DNA of 64,000 nt from Porphyromonas macacae DSM 20710 = JCM 13914 (GCF_000379945.1 NZ_KB904152.1:1-64000); one strand, 5' to 3'; positions 9,698 through 19,563 are shown, counted from the first letter of the stretch. Numbers and translations: made by a program. Notes: generated by a model from the letters alone, not told the origin.

Positions 9698-11239
9698 ATG
9701 GAAAAACCCAAACGCAAGTATACGAAGAAGACTGCCGATGCCGAGTTAATGCCGATAGAGGGGCGTATTCCTCCTCAGGCGTTGGAACTCGAAGAGGTGG
9801 TATTGGGTGCCTTGTTGCTGGAAAAAGATGCCTACGGACAGATAAGCGAATTGCTGAAACCGTCTTCATTTTACTTGAAAGCTCATGAGATAATCTTTCA
9901 GGCTATCATGAATTTGGCTCTGAATCAGCATCCGGTCGATATGCTTACGGTTACAGAAGAGTTGAGAAGATTAGGAGAGCTCGAAACCGTAGGCGGCCCG
10001 TCGTATATTGCAGGTTTGACCATGAAGGTGGCGAGTACTGCGAACCTCGAATTCCATGCAAAAATACTATCGCAAAAAGCCATCAGTCGTGAAATCATCA
10101 GCTTTGCCTCCGATGTCCTTCGGAAAGCATACGATGATGCGGAAGATATCGAAGACCAGATGCAGGAAGCCGAAGGCAGGCTTTTCGAGATTTCACAAGG
10201 CAATATCAAACAGGATTTTAGCCCTGTAGGTAATCTGGTTTCCGAGGCTATGACCGATATTCAGAACGCCATGAACAGGCAAGAGGGGATTAGCGGTCTG
10301 GCATCCGGATTTCCGGCTATCGATGCTTTGACTTCCGGCTGGCAAAAATCTGACTTGATTATTATTGCAGCCCGCCCGGCCATGGGAAAGACAGCGTTCG
10401 TTCTTTCCATGGCTAAAAATATAGCTGTGGACAATAATGTTCCCGTGGCTGTTTTTAACTTGGAAATGAGTGGCGTACAGTTGGCAAAGCGTTTGTTGCA
10501 GAATGTTTGCGAAATCGATGGTACGAAGATAAAGAACGGCCGCCTGTCCGATCAGGAATCCAAACAGCTTTTCACAAAAGCAGAGGAAGTACATAATGCT
10601 CCTTTATATATAGATGACTCTCCGGGACTTTCGATTTTCGAATTAAGAACGAAGGCCCGCAGATTGGTTCGGGAGCACAATGTCCAGCTTATCATTATCG
10701 ATTATTTGCAATTGATGAATGCCAGCGGCATGGGTTTCGGAAACCGTGAGCAGGAAGTGAGTATGATTTCGCGCTCACTGAAAGTTCTGGCAAAAGAATT
10801 GAAAATACCTATTATAGCCCTTTCTCAGCTTAACCGTAGCGTTGAAACTCGACAGGGAGACATTAACAGCAAAAGGCCGCAACTCTCAGATTTACGAGAA
10901 TCCGGCGCTATCGAGCAGGATGCCGATATTGTGTGTTTCATCCACCGCCCCGAGTATTATAAGATTTATGAGGACAAGAACGGAATGAGTCTGAAAAATG
11001 TGGGTGAATTCATCATAGCCAAACATCGTAACGGCCCCATCGGGGATGTCTATCTTACTTTCATCGGGGAATATGCCAAATTTTTACCATTACAACAAGT
11101 CGACTCTTCAAAGGATAATAATTATACTCTTAGAGAATCTACCGTTGTTCGTCCGATCGGTTTGGATGCGAGAACATTGTCTGAAAGTGCGTCAGACTCG
11201 TATTTGGATGCAGCGAATGAATTCTCTAAACCATTTTAA
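9698..11239 (+). CDS. dnaB: Replicative DNA helicase DnaB
   Basis: DnaB is the hexameric helicase that unwinds the replication fork. The N-terminal primase-interacting domain covers about residues 20-180. The RecA-like helicase domain has Walker A in ARPAMGKT (225-232), Walker B in IIIDYLQLM, and the KRPQLSDLRESGAIEQDAD segment. The 513 residues are uninterrupted; no intein is present, although DnaB genes are frequent intein sites. It starts 2 bp after lepA and ends 12 bp before the peptidase gene. Confidence 0.97.
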   Translation: MEKPKRKYTKKTADAELMPIEGRIPPQALELEEVVLGALLLEKDAYGQISELLKPSSFYLKAHEIIFQAIMNLALNQHPVDMLTVTEELRRLGELETVGGPSYIAGLTMKVASTANLEFHAKILSQKAISREIISFASDVLRKAYDDAEDIEDQMQEAEGRLFEISQGNIKQDFSPVGNLVSEAMTDIQNAMNRQEGISGLASGFPAIDALTSGWQKSDLIIIAARPAMGKTAFVLSMAKNIAVDNNVPVAVFNLEMSGVQLAKRLLQNVCEIDGTKIKNGRLSDQESKQLFTKAEEVHNAPLYIDDSPGLSIFELRTKARRLVREHNVQLIIIDYLQLMNASGMGFGNREQEVSMISRSLKVLAKELKIPIIALSQLNRSVETRQGDINSKRPQLSDLRESGAIEQDADIVCFIHRPEYYKIYEDKNGMSLKNVGEFIIAKHRNGPIGDVYLTFIGEYAKFLPLQQVDSSKDNNYTLRESTVVRPIGLDARTLSESASDSYLDAANEFSKPF

Positions 11240-11251
11240 TACAATGATTTT

Positions 11252-12442
11252 ATGACTCATGAGATTTGTCTGAACGAATATGAGATACGTGCAAAGAAAG
11301 TTCAGGAAATGATGAAACATCAAGGGGTTGATGGTCTATTGATTGCTTCAGAAGTCAATTTGCTTTATTTAACCGGAAAGATTTTTATGGGGGCGGTTTA
11401 CATACCAAGTGAAGGCAGCATAATCAAATTTATCCGTAGACCTTTGTCCTTGTCTTCCGATGCTTCTTTTGGAGGATATGTGATTCGAAAGATAGAACAG
11501 ATACGGGAATTACTTGCAGAACAAGTTGCGAGCCCTGAGCAAAATGCAAAGATCGGTTTGGAACTTGGAGAACTGCCTTACAGCGAAATAACCCGTCATC
11601 AGAACATTTTTGATAGTGACGATTTTATTGATGCTACCGCACTCATGAGACAGGTACGTATGGTGAAAACGAATAATGAGATTGAAGAAATCAAACTTAT
11701 TGCGAATATCCATGTTTCATTGATGCAAAAGATTCCGGCTATTTACAGGAAAGGAATGACCGACCGGGATTTTCAGATTGAAATCGAGCGGGAAATGAGG
11801 AAGATGGGGTCAATCGGAATATTCAGGAGTTTCGGGATTACCATGAATATCTTTATGGGTTCTGTGCTGACGGGAGATAATGCAGATGCTCCCTCTCCGT
11901 ATGATTTTGCTTTAGGAGGTGCAGGTGTGTGCGCATTGCCGATTGGAGCGAACGGATCGAAAATTAAAAAAGGACAATCCGTTATGATCGATATGGCAGG
12001 GAACTTTGGTTCTTACATTACGGATATTACCCGTACATATTCCCTTGGGAAATTGCCGCAACAAGCATATGAATTGCATGAATTGAGCAGAACGATGCAT
12101 CGGGAAATCATGCAGAAAGCGCGTCCGGGAGTTTCATGTGCCGATATTTATAATATGAGTCTGGAAAGGGTTCAAAAAGCCGGGGCACAAGACTTTTTTA
12201 TGGGACATACGCAACGTGCTCAATTCGTGGGGCATGGTTTCGGATTGCATATCAATGAAATGCCGGTTTTAACGGGTCGAAGCAAAGATGTCCTGCAGCC
12301 GGGAATGACTATTGCCTACGAACCGAAGTTCGTTATTCCGGGTGTCGGAGCTGTAGGAGTGGAGAATTCCTATTTAATTACAGACAAAGGGGTAGAACTC
12401 CTCACAGAGCTGAATGAAGAAATTATCGATATTGACAAATAA
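11252..12442 (+). CDS. M24 family Xaa-Pro aminopeptidase
   Basis: This is a cytoplasmic metallopeptidase of 396 residues that probably removes N-terminal residues preceding proline. The N-terminal creatinase-like domain (1-150) is followed by the pita-bread fold. Metal ligands can be picked out: Asp in MIDMAGNFG and in YITDITRTYS, His in FVGHGFGLHINE, and Glu in the YEPKF and GVENSY segments. The gene lies 12 bp after dnaB and 12 bp before an exported alkaline phosphatase. Dipeptides from exported peptidases could be its substrates, which is an inference. Confidence 0.9.
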   Translation: MTHEICLNEYEIRAKKVQEMMKHQGVDGLLIASEVNLLYLTGKIFMGAVYIPSEGSIIKFIRRPLSLSSDASFGGYVIRKIEQIRELLAEQVASPEQNAKIGLELGELPYSEITRHQNIFDSDDFIDATALMRQVRMVKTNNEIEEIKLIANIHVSLMQKIPAIYRKGMTDRDFQIEIEREMRKMGSIGIFRSFGITMNIFMGSVLTGDNADAPSPYDFALGGAGVCALPIGANGSKIKKGQSVMIDMAGNFGSYITDITRTYSLGKLPQQAYELHELSRTMHREIMQKARPGVSCADIYNMSLERVQKAGAQDFFMGHTQRAQFVGHGFGLHINEMPVLTGRSKDVLQPGMTIAYEPKFVIPGVGAVGVENSYLITDKGVELLTELNEEIIDIDK

Positions 12443-12454
12443 ACTTTATACACT

Positions 12455-14149
12455 ATGAGAACGTTTAGAAATGGCATCATTGTTTTAGTGATGCTGGTCT
12501 GCAGCCTCAATTTGTTTGCTACCGAACAACAACCGGTAAAGCCCGTAAAGAATATTATCTTGATGATACCGGACGGTACTTCCTTTGCTGCTGTTTCTTT
12601 GGCTCGGTGGTATCAACGTTATCTAAATCCTGACAATAAGCATCTTCACATAGACCCTTACATGTCGGGAACGGTCATTACTTATAGTTCCAATGCCCCC
12701 ATCGGAGATTCTGCTCCAACAACTTCCTGCTATATGACCGGTATGCCCAGCATTACAGGGTTTGTTGCCACTTACCCCTGGTCTGATGGTAAAAATGATC
12801 TTATCCCGGTGGACTCGACGAAAGCTTATAATCCATTAGCTACTATTTTAGAGGCGGCAAAAATTAAGAAAGGTTATAAAACAGGGTTGGTATTTACGTG
12901 TGAATTTCCTCATGCCACACCGGCAGATTGCTCTGCTCATTCACCGAAGAGAAAGGATTATGAAACAATCGGCTCTCAAATGGTTCACCAAAATCTGAAT
13001 GTGGTAATCGGTGGAGGTGTCGGTTTGATGAAAGATGAGTACCGCCGTATACTTAACGCTCGAGGAAGTAAAGTTTACTTAAATGATTTGCAAGCTATGA
13101 GAGACCATAAGAACGGCAATATGTGGTCTTTATATGGCGAAAGAGATTTGCCTTATGATTTTGATCGTGACACGACTAAATATCCTTCTTTATCGGAGAT
13201 GACGGGTAAAGCGATCAGTCTGTTGAATCAAGACGGTGACGGATTTTTCCTGATGGTTGAAGGCAGTAAAGTAGACTGGGCTGCACACGCCAACGACCCT
13301 GTAGGTATTGTTTCTGATTTTTTAGCTTTCGATAAAGCCTGTAAGGTGGCATTGGATTTTGCCATGGCGGATGGCAATACAGCTGTTGTTATTTTACCAG
13401 ACCATGGTAATAGCGGTATAAGTATCGGCAAGCAATCGTTGAGAGGTTACGATAAATTGTCTAAAGACAAACTTTTTTCTCAATTGGTAAGATTCAAATA
13501 TACAGCGTCAGGTTTGACAAAACTTATAAACGAAACACCTTACCGGGATATACAGAAATTATTTTTAGAAACATGCGGTTTCGAGTTGACGCCTTCCGAA
13601 TTGGAGCTTTTGAATAATTGTTTGGACTATAAACAAAGTCCCATACCCGTAAATGACAGAAAAAAAGATCATGAACATGCTTTATATAGCGGTTCGTTAG
13701 AAACCTATATTTCACGTCTCTATACAGAGCATACTTCGATTGGTTTTACCACACACGGGCATACCGGTGAAGAAGTGTTTTTGGCGTGTTATAATCCCAA
13801 TGGGCAACCGCTGAGAGGAACTGTTCAAAACACCGATGTAAATGCCTATTTAAGATTACTTTTAGGCGAGAACAACGATCTTGAAGCCCTTACACAAGAA
13901 ATATTCACACCTCATAATAAAGTATTCAACAACTTGAAAACGGAGGTAAAGAAGGATAAGACAGGAAAAACGGTTTTTGATGTAAAAGGTAAAAAACACT
14001 CTCTGACAATCGAGGCGAATACCAATGTCGTAACCATCAATAGGGGCAAAAAAAGTCAACGTATGATAGAATTGAATTCGGTAATACCTTATGTAAAAGA
14101 GACCGGATTATTCTATCTTCCTCCATCTTTAGCCGATTTGCTTAAATAA
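12455..14149 (+). CDS. Exported alkaline phosphatase (PhoA-type superfamily)
   Basis: The 564-residue protein has a signal peptide ending near FAT at residue 23, so it acts in the periplasm as a phosphomonoesterase. The catalytic set of the PhoA family is all present: Asp40 in MIPDGTS, nucleophile Ser86 in GDSAPTT, the HATPAD motif near 153, Glu269/Asp274/His278 in VEGSKVDWAAH, Asp316-His317 in LPDHGNSG, and the last metal His in THGHTGEE near the C-terminus. An insertion after DHG (residues about 320-420) makes it longer than E. coli PhoA. It contrasts with the degenerate phosphatase-like gene at 27548. Confidence 0.88.
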   Translation: MRTFRNGIIVLVMLVCSLNLFATEQQPVKPVKNIILMIPDGTSFAAVSLARWYQRYLNPDNKHLHIDPYMSGTVITYSSNAPIGDSAPTTSCYMTGMPSITGFVATYPWSDGKNDLIPVDSTKAYNPLATILEAAKIKKGYKTGLVFTCEFPHATPADCSAHSPKRKDYETIGSQMVHQNLNVVIGGGVGLMKDEYRRILNARGSKVYLNDLQAMRDHKNGNMWSLYGERDLPYDFDRDTTKYPSLSEMTGKAISLLNQDGDGFFLMVEGSKVDWAAHANDPVGIVSDFLAFDKACKVALDFAMADGNTAVVILPDHGNSGISIGKQSLRGYDKLSKDKLFSQLVRFKYTASGLTKLINETPYRDIQKLFLETCGFELTPSELELLNNCLDYKQSPIPVNDRKKDHEHALYSGSLETYISRLYTEHTSIGFTTHGHTGEEVFLACYNPNGQPLRGTVQNTDVNAYLRLLLGENNDLEALTQEIFTPHNKVFNNLKTEVKKDKTGKTVFDVKGKKHSLTIEANTNVVTINRGKKSQRMIELNSVIPYVKETGLFYLPPSLADLLK

Positions 14150-14159
14150 CTCTATAGAT

Positions 14160-14621
14160 ATGAGAATAGCGATGTACGCCGGCTCTTTCGACCCTTTTAC
14201 CCGGGGGCATGCCGATATTGTGGAAAGAGGATTGAACATATTCGATAAACTTATTATTGCTATAGGTGTAAATGAGAGTAAAAGACCTCTTTTCACACCG
14301 GAGCAAAGACTAAGGCAAATTTCCAATTATTACCATGAGAATAAAGATATCGAGATTTGCATATTTGATGGTTTAACAGTGGAGTTTGCCCGGCAAAAGA
14401 ATGCCAACTTCCTCTTGCGAGGTGTCAGATCCAGTACGGACATGGAGTATGAACGGACGTTGGCCGATTTGAACAAGCAGATAGCCGGCATGGAAACAGT
14501 GTTGTTGCCGGCCCGTCAGCAATTGACACATATTAGCAGTACCGTTGTACGTGAGTTGCTTCATTTCGGTGCCGACGTTTCCAAATTCTTACCTGAAAAT
14601 TTCGATCTTAAAAGTTTTTGA
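14160..14621 (+). CDS. coaD: Phosphopantetheine adenylyltransferase
   Basis: CoaD transfers an adenylyl group from ATP to 4'-phosphopantetheine, the penultimate step of coenzyme A synthesis. The 153 residues match the family. The N-terminal GSFDPFTRGH motif (T instead of the first H of HxGH is normal for CoaD) and the later LTHISSTVVRE motif are intact. It follows the phosphatase gene by 10 bp. A strong terminator lies 38 bp after its stop, ending the lepA-coaD block. Confidence 0.95.
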   Translation: MRIAMYAGSFDPFTRGHADIVERGLNIFDKLIIAIGVNESKRPLFTPEQRLRQISNYYHENKDIEICIFDGLTVEFARQKNANFLLRGVRSSTDMEYERTLADLNKQIAGMETVLLPARQQLTHISSTVVRELLHFGADVSKFLPENFDLKSF

Positions 14622-14658
14622 TAAGATAGCGGGGAGAATATTTTATAATCGTATATTT

Positions 14659-14692
14659 CGGGTGCATAGATAGAAGTATGCACCCGTTTTTT
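14659..14692 (+). terminator. Rho-independent terminator after coaD
   Basis: A perfect 10 bp stem, CGGGTGCATA with TATGCACCCG, closes an 8 nt loop and is followed by six T residues. Confidence 0.88.
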
Positions 14693-14731
14693 AGTCTCTA
14701 ACTTTATATTCAGCAGTCCAATACTCGCATC

Positions 14732-16372
14732 ATGCAACATTTACGCTATTATTTAATCATTCCCACGATACTCTGTTTTACTTATTTCACTTTCGGTCAA
14801 AAAGTTGAAAAACGATCCGATTTGAAGAAAGATCTGGAGAAATTAAAATATGTCATGGAGTTTGTGAGCGAAAAATATGTGGATCCTATACAGAGTGATA
14901 CACTGACAGACAATGCCATAAAAGGTATTCTGTCTGCACTCGATCCGCATAGTTCTTATACCAATGCAGAAGAAACCAAACTGTTTTTGGAGTCTGTCAA
15001 TGGAGAGTTTGGGGGGATAGGCATCCGTTACGTCATGATTAAAGATACGCTGCATGTTGTAGATGTTATTAAAGGCGGGCCGTCTGAGAAAGCTGGGGTA
15101 GTACCCGGTGATAAGATTATAAAGGCAGATGGGATAAGAATTTCAGACAATAAATTGTCATTGGAAGAAGTACAACGTATTCTTCGAGGCAAAAAAGACT
15201 CTCGTTTGGATGTCGAGTTAAAGCGATATGGTGTGGAGAATGTGCTTACGGTACAAATTAAAAGAGGAAATATAACAATGCCGAGTGTTAACTGCCATTA
15301 TATGGTTTCAGACCGGATCGGCTATCTCTCGCTGAACAGATTTGCAAAAACAACTCTGAAAGAATGTGTTAAAGCTATTGAAGACCTCAAAAAACAGGGC
15401 ATGAAAGCTCTGATTTTCGATTTGAGAAACAACCCCGGAGGTTTGTTGGATACCTCTGTCCGGTTGGCCGGTTTGTTTCTTCCCAAAGGAGAACCGATTG
15501 TTTCCGTACGCAATAGCCGTACATCCGGTGGGGGAGAGGTGGTATTCCGCTCTAATGGCAGCAATCTTCAGGTACATGAAATCGATTTGGTTGTTTTGGT
15601 TAATGAGCAAAGTGCCTCTGCCAGTGAAATTTTTGCAGGCGCCATACAAGATTGCGACCGTGGGATTATTGTCGGCCGCAGAACTTTTGGTAAGGGATTG
15701 GTTCAGCGTCCGTTGGTTCTTCCTGACGGTTCTATGGTCCGGCTTACCACATCACGCTATTATACGCCTTCGGGTAGAAGTATTCAAAAACCTTATACTA
15801 AAGGTAAACACGATATATATCAAAGAGAGCTTTGGGATAGATTCGAGCACGGCGAGTTTATACATGCAGACAGCATAGGCTTTGTCGATTCACTTAAATA
15901 TCAAACCATCAACGAACATCGCACGGTTTATGCAGGAGGGGGAATAATGCCCGATATTTTTATTCCCTTGGATTCAATCTTGATCAATAATACTTTATTG
16001 GATTCCTTGATATCAAAAAGCATCATAACGGCTGTGGCTCTGGAATACACAGTTGCTTATGGAAAAGAAACTTTATTGAAATATCCCTCACAGTCCGATT
16101 TTATGTTATTTGCTGTGCCTACGTTTTTGAGCAAACAAGCAATAGCAGGAGCAGAAGCAGATGCTCATAAAACTTATGATAGAAATTTGATTTCCAAATC
16201 TTTACCTTTTATCAACCGTTTGCTTAAAGCCGAACTTGCACGCAATCTCTATGGTACAGAAGCTTTCCACTACTATTACAATATCGATGATCCCATCTTT
16301 GAAAAGAGTTTACAAATTCTTGAAAACCGTCTTTTGACAGCGAGGAGCCCCAAATATCCGGCAAAAGAGTGA
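14732..16372 (+). CDS. CtpA-type carboxy-terminal processing protease (S41)
   Basis: The 546-residue exported serine protease would trim or degrade envelope proteins from the C-terminus. It has a signal peptide (to about FGQ, residue 23), an N-terminal helical segment with DPHSSY (71-76), a PDZ domain at about 85-175, and the S41 catalytic core. Ser296 in QSASASEIF, Lys321 in TFGKGLVQ and Gln325 have the spacing of the E. coli Prc dyad and partner. It begins 40 bp after the coaD terminator, so it has its own promoter. I saw no clear box for it. Confidence 0.9.
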   Translation: MQHLRYYLIIPTILCFTYFTFGQKVEKRSDLKKDLEKLKYVMEFVSEKYVDPIQSDTLTDNAIKGILSALDPHSSYTNAEETKLFLESVNGEFGGIGIRYVMIKDTLHVVDVIKGGPSEKAGVVPGDKIIKADGIRISDNKLSLEEVQRILRGKKDSRLDVELKRYGVENVLTVQIKRGNITMPSVNCHYMVSDRIGYLSLNRFAKTTLKECVKAIEDLKKQGMKALIFDLRNNPGGLLDTSVRLAGLFLPKGEPIVSVRNSRTSGGGEVVFRSNGSNLQVHEIDLVVLVNEQSASASEIFAGAIQDCDRGIIVGRRTFGKGLVQRPLVLPDGSMVRLTTSRYYTPSGRSIQKPYTKGKHDIYQRELWDRFEHGEFIHADSIGFVDSLKYQTINEHRTVYAGGGIMPDIFIPLDSILINNTLLDSLISKSIITAVALEYTVAYGKETLLKYPSQSDFMLFAVPTFLSKQAIAGAEADAHKTYDRNLISKSLPFINRLLKAELARNLYGTEAFHYYYNIDDPIFEKSLQILENRLLTARSPKYPAKE

Positions 16373-16439
16373 GTATTTATTCCTTAAAATTTTTTATATC
16401 CTACAGCTTTTCTGCACTAAAATGGATTACTTTTTTCAG

Positions 16440-16464
16440 AATGTCGCTTTTGCGACATTTTTTG
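16440..16464 (+). terminator. Rho-independent terminator after the S41 protease gene
   Basis: The 8 bp stem AATGTCGC/GCGACATT has a TTTT loop and runs into a T tract. It separates the protease gene from the hcp promoter region. Confidence 0.85.
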
Positions 16465-16476
16465 TTTTGCCATAGC

Positions 16477-16497
16477 CGTTTCTTTGCCATAGAAACG
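16477..16497 (+). promoter_or_regulatory. Palindrome in the hcp promoter, candidate operator of the HcpR-like regulator
   Basis: CGTTTC and GAAACG are perfect inverted arms separated by 9 bp, 30 bp before the hcp start. Its size suits a Crp/Fnr dimer. A near-consensus -7 box (TTTCTTTG, one mismatch to TAnnTTTG) at 16479-16486 overlaps the left arm. The Crp/Fnr-family gene at 18713 is the natural candidate to bind here. This is an inference, as I cannot recall the exact HcpR consensus. Confidence 0.45.
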
Positions 16498-16526
16498 ATA
16501 TGCTAAACATACTAAAACAATAAATT

Positions 16527-18182
16527 ATGGACGGACAAATGTTTTGTTTTCAATGCCAGGAAACAGCTATGGGTAAAGGTTGTATACTCAAGGGGGTATG
16601 TGGTAAAGATGCGAGAACAGCCAATATGATGGACTTGTTGATTTGTACACTCAAAGGTATTTCTGTTTGTGCCATGCAGCTTAGCCAAGGGAATGTCTCT
16701 TATGACCGTACCCGATTGGTACGATTGATTACCGAGAGCTTTTTCAGCACCATTACAAATGCCAATTTCGATTATGAAAGTATAAAGAAACGCGTCAATG
16801 AGGCTAAAAAAAATCGCGATGAACTTAAAATGCTTTTGAAAACGCACAATCTAACTTGTAAAGAGTGTATTGAAGTCAATTGGGATGTTGCGGAAAACCA
16901 ATATGATACTCTGGCCGGACAAGTGGGTATTCTGAAAGAAGAGGATGAAGATGTGCGTTCTCTGAAGGAACTTACTGTTTACGGTCTTAAGGGTTTATCC
17001 GCCTATGCCGAACACGCAGCTCGATTGGGATATACCGATTCCACGGTGGATGATTTCGTCGTAAAAGCGTTGTCCGATATTACGGTGGAAAATCTGAGTA
17101 GCGATGAATTGGTATCGCTGGTTTTACAGACGGGCAGGAACGGCGTGTCTGTAATGGCTTTGCTGGATAAGGCCAATACAGAAACTTACGGAAACCCTGA
17201 AATTACGGAAGTCAATTTAGGGGTTGGTACGAATCCCGGCATTTTGATTAGCGGGCATGATTTGAAGGATATGGAAATGCTGCTGAAGCAAACCGAAGGT
17301 ACGGGTGTAGATGTCTATACGCACAGCGAGATGTTACCGGCCAATTATTACCCTAAATTCAAGAAATACAAACATTTTATAGGTAATTATGGTAATGCAT
17401 GGTGGAAGCAACGTGAAGAATTTTCCAAATTTAACGGTCCCATACTGTTTACCACCAATTGTATTGTTCCCCCTGCTGCAGGGGCAAACTATAAAGAGCG
17501 TGTTTTTACAACCAATGCGACCGGTTTCCCCGGATTTAAGACAATACAAACCGATGAAAACGGCAAAAAAGATTTCTCTGAAATCATTGCCTTGGCTAAA
17601 ACCTGCCAAACGCCTGAGGAAATCGAAAGCGGAACAATTACAGGCGGTTTTGCTCATCATCAGGTTATGCAATTGGCAGATAAAATAATAGAAGCGGTAA
17701 AAAGTGGTGCCATACGCAAATTTGTTGTTATGGGGGGATGTGACGGACGTCAGAGCGGACGCAGTTACTACACCGATTTTGCAAAGGCATTGCCACAGGA
17801 TACTGTTATCCTGACGGCCGGATGTGCAAAATATCGCTATAATAAATTACCCTTGGGCAATATTAATGGCATTCCGCGCGTTTTAGATGCAGGACAGTGT
17901 AATGACAGTTATTCATTGGCTGTAATAGCCCTTGAATTACAAAAGGCTTTTGGTTTGGATGATATCAATAAGCTCCCGATTGTATTCAACATTGCATGGT
18001 ACGAACAGAAAGCCGTAATCGTATTGTTGGCTTTGTTGAGTTTGGGAGTAAAAAATATCCATTTGGGTCCCACTTTGCCCGCATTCTTATCTCCGAATGT
18101 AATAGATGTGTTGGTGAAGAATTTTGGTATAGCTCCGAATGGAGAGGTGGAAGAAGATATCGAAAAGCTTATAATGGCTTGA
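16527..18182 (+). CDS. hcp: Hybrid cluster protein (hydroxylamine reductase), class I
   Basis: Hcp protects anaerobes from nitrosative stress, reducing NO or hydroxylamine. The 551 residues carry the N-terminal cysteines at 7, 10, 19 and 25, a CX2CX8CX5C spacing that matches class I enzymes of strict anaerobes. Further cluster ligands are visible in the C-terminal half ([31 protein letters not shown]). It is monocistronic: its own palindrome-bearing promoter lies upstream and a strong terminator downstream. The HcpR-like gene is convergent, 530 bp away, with two repeat elements between. Confidence 0.95.
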   Translation: MDGQMFCFQCQETAMGKGCILKGVCGKDARTANMMDLLICTLKGISVCAMQLSQGNVSYDRTRLVRLITESFFSTITNANFDYESIKKRVNEAKKNRDELKMLLKTHNLTCKECIEVNWDVAENQYDTLAGQVGILKEEDEDVRSLKELTVYGLKGLSAYAEHAARLGYTDSTVDDFVVKALSDITVENLSSDELVSLVLQTGRNGVSVMALLDKANTETYGNPEITEVNLGVGTNPGILISGHDLKDMEMLLKQTEGTGVDVYTHSEMLPANYYPKFKKYKHFIGNYGNAWWKQREEFSKFNGPILFTTNCIVPPAAGANYKERVFTTNATGFPGFKTIQTDENGKKDFSEIIALAKTCQTPEEIESGTITGGFAHHQVMQLADKIIEAVKSGAIRKFVVMGGCDGRQSGRSYYTDFAKALPQDTVILTAGCAKYRYNKLPLGNINGIPRVLDAGQCNDSYSLAVIALELQKAFGLDDINKLPIVFNIAWYEQKAVIVLLALLSLGVKNIHLGPTLPAFLSPNVIDVLVKNFGIAPNGEVEEDIEKLIMA

Positions 18183-18214
18183 TATCGCACAAGTAGAAAG
18201 AGATTGTTTTTGAG

Positions 18215-18252
18215 CGAGGAGTGATTTCTCTGGAAATCATTCCTCGTTTTTA
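18215..18252 (+). terminator. Rho-independent terminator after hcp
   Basis: A 14 bp stem (18215-18228 with 18233-18246, one G-U pair) has a 4 nt loop and is followed by five T residues, 33 bp past the hcp stop. Confidence 0.88.
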
Positions 18253-18300
18253 TTTATTCCGAAAAGAACGTTTGGGAACGATCCGATATGTTTCAAAAAC

Positions 18301-18420
18301 TTTTTGCCTGATGGTCGAAAATTCTCTGCGCTACGGATTTTCAACGAAGTTAACTTGGATTTTTTTTCTTTGCCTGAAGAATTTTGAACCGTCAGGCAGA
18401 GATTTTTTCAGTACACGTCA
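18301..18420 (+). repeat. Dispersed palindromic repeat family 1, copy B
   Basis: This copy contains the left arm TGCCTGATGG, the core GAAGTTAACTTGG, the small hairpin TGCCTGA/TCAGGCA and the end CAGTACACGTCA. It shares long identical stretches with copies C and D. It lies between the convergent hcp and HcpR-like genes. Small reading frames across it look like chance. Confidence 0.85.
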
Positions 18421-18498
18421 GTATCAGGCGGTACCATTCATATGCTTAATACATTCCTTACCATTGGGTATCTCTTCTGAACGAAAAAAAGCGAAAGA

Positions 18499-18661
18499 GG
18501 CTGTGTCAAAACTCCATTCTGCCTAAATCGACTATCATTTGTAAAGAACAATCGCTATCAAAGAGCTAAAAACTCAATGATACCGATTGTTTTATTTGAT
18601 TAGAAAGGGAAGTAGATATCAATATGAAAGGAAACTTCTCACAATTCCATGTCTTGCCCCC
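18499..18661 (+). repeat. Dispersed MITE-like repeat family 2, copy E (one damaged terminal repeat)
   Basis: About 163 bp are nearly identical to the reverse complement of copy F (46911-47077). The left end is GGCTGTGTCAAAAC. The right end should be the inverted TGTGTCAAAAC but lacks about 5 bp (TGTCTTG then CCCC), so one terminal repeat is broken. The internal stem (18548-18560 with 18578-18590) has one mismatch. An ATG at 18624 opens MKGNFSQFH, possibly the start of an ancestral transposase frame. Confidence 0.8.
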
Positions 18662-18712
18662 TTTTTGTAATAATTATGTAATTATATATAACAAGGCTGG
18701 TTTGAGGAACTA

Positions 18713-19387
18713 TTATTCCACTAATCTTAGCCCCGGTTTGTTTTTGATTCTGATAATTTTTCCGTGTACTTCGATGTACCCCTCTTCTTCTAATTCAGCA
18801 AGCCCTCTGGCCAAAGATTGCCTGTTGATACCGAACTTATCGGCTACGGTTTGCCATTTCTCTTTGATCTGAATTTCATAATTCATGAGATTAACATTCT
18901 GATCCGAAAGCGTAAACAGATAGTCTGCAATTTTTCCTTTTATCGTTCTTAGCGATAAGAATTTAATCTTTTTACTCAGAAAAGAATTGATATCTGAGAT
19001 ATTACGGATAAAATTGGCAAGAATGATTTCTTCTTGCTGCATCAAATGTGTAAATTCTTCACGACCGAATATCAGTATATGAGTATCTCCTTCGGCATAA
19101 ACGGTAACCGGAAATTTATTATCGGTAGCAAAGATCAATGCCGGAGCAATAATGCGTCCGGCTTCCAGCCGGTCTATTTGAATTTCTTTACCTGAAGGTA
19201 CCGTCATGCGGGCATCCAGCACACCGGAGAGAATGATATTGACTTCCCGGCACAAATCGCCTTGCAGGGCAAAAATATCTTTGTCCTTTAATTTCTTGAC
19301 ACGGTATTTGAATTTATCCAATAATCCGGATATTTGCTCACAGTTATAACCTTGAAATAAGTCGCTCTTTGTTAGCTGTTTAATCAT
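18713..19387 (-). CDS. hcpR: Crp/Fnr family regulator, HcpR-like
   Basis: The 224-residue protein has an N-terminal cyclic-nucleotide-binding-like beta barrel (about 15-125), a dimerisation helix (about 128-150) and a C-terminal winged helix with WQTVADKFGINRQSLARGL as its recognition region. It lacks the N-terminal cysteine cluster of Fnr. In Porphyromonas, HcpR is a heme/NO-responsive activator of hcp. The convergent hcp gene and the palindrome in the hcp promoter support the same role here. The symbol rests on context; a different Crp/Fnr member is possible. A candidate minus-strand -7 box (TACTTTTG) lies at 19529-19536. Confidence 0.8.
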   Translation of the reverse strand: MIKQLTKSDLFQGYNCEQISGLLDKFKYRVKKLKDKDIFALQGDLCREVNIILSGVLDARMTVPSGKEIQIDRLEAGRIIAPALIFATDNKFPVTVYAEGDTHILIFGREEFTHLMQQEEIILANFIRNISDINSFLSKKIKFLSLRTIKGKIADYLFTLSDQNVNLMNYEIQIKEKWQTVADKFGINRQSLARGLAELEEEGYIEVHGKIIRIKNKPGLRLVE

Positions 19388-19555
19388 ATAATAAGAGGCT
19401 TTTAGATTATTAAAATCAAAAGTTATATATTTTGTTCGACAACCATTTGTACTCGCTTTTTTGTCCAGGTATATTTATGCTTAATTCGCTCTGCCGCCGT
19501 AGAAAAGATAAATGAGCAACCCCGGTAACAAAAGTAATTATGTGCAATCATTTGT

Positions 19556-19563
19556 TATCTTTG
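19556..19563 (+). promoter_or_regulatory. Candidate -7 box of the relA promoter, next to the start codon
   Basis: TATCTTTG fits TAnnTTTG exactly and ends 3 bases before the ATG at 19567. It supports the downstream start: an upstream in-frame ATG at 19540 would put the promoter inside the coding region. A leaderless transcript would result. No clear -33 TTG was seen. Confidence 0.45.

Noticed and set aside
9698-11239. Intein in dnaB
   Set aside because: Length is normal (513 residues) and the Walker and DnaB motifs run on without an insertion.
18221-18526. 101-codon frame across repeat copy B
   Set aside because: It covers the hcp terminator and repeat B with no motif, and its sequence follows the repeat rather than a protein.
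18624-18872. 82-codon frame starting MKGNFSQFH
   Set aside because: It begins in repeat copy E and runs into the antisense of the regulator gene. Only the first codons may be an ancestral transposase start; it is not a gene.
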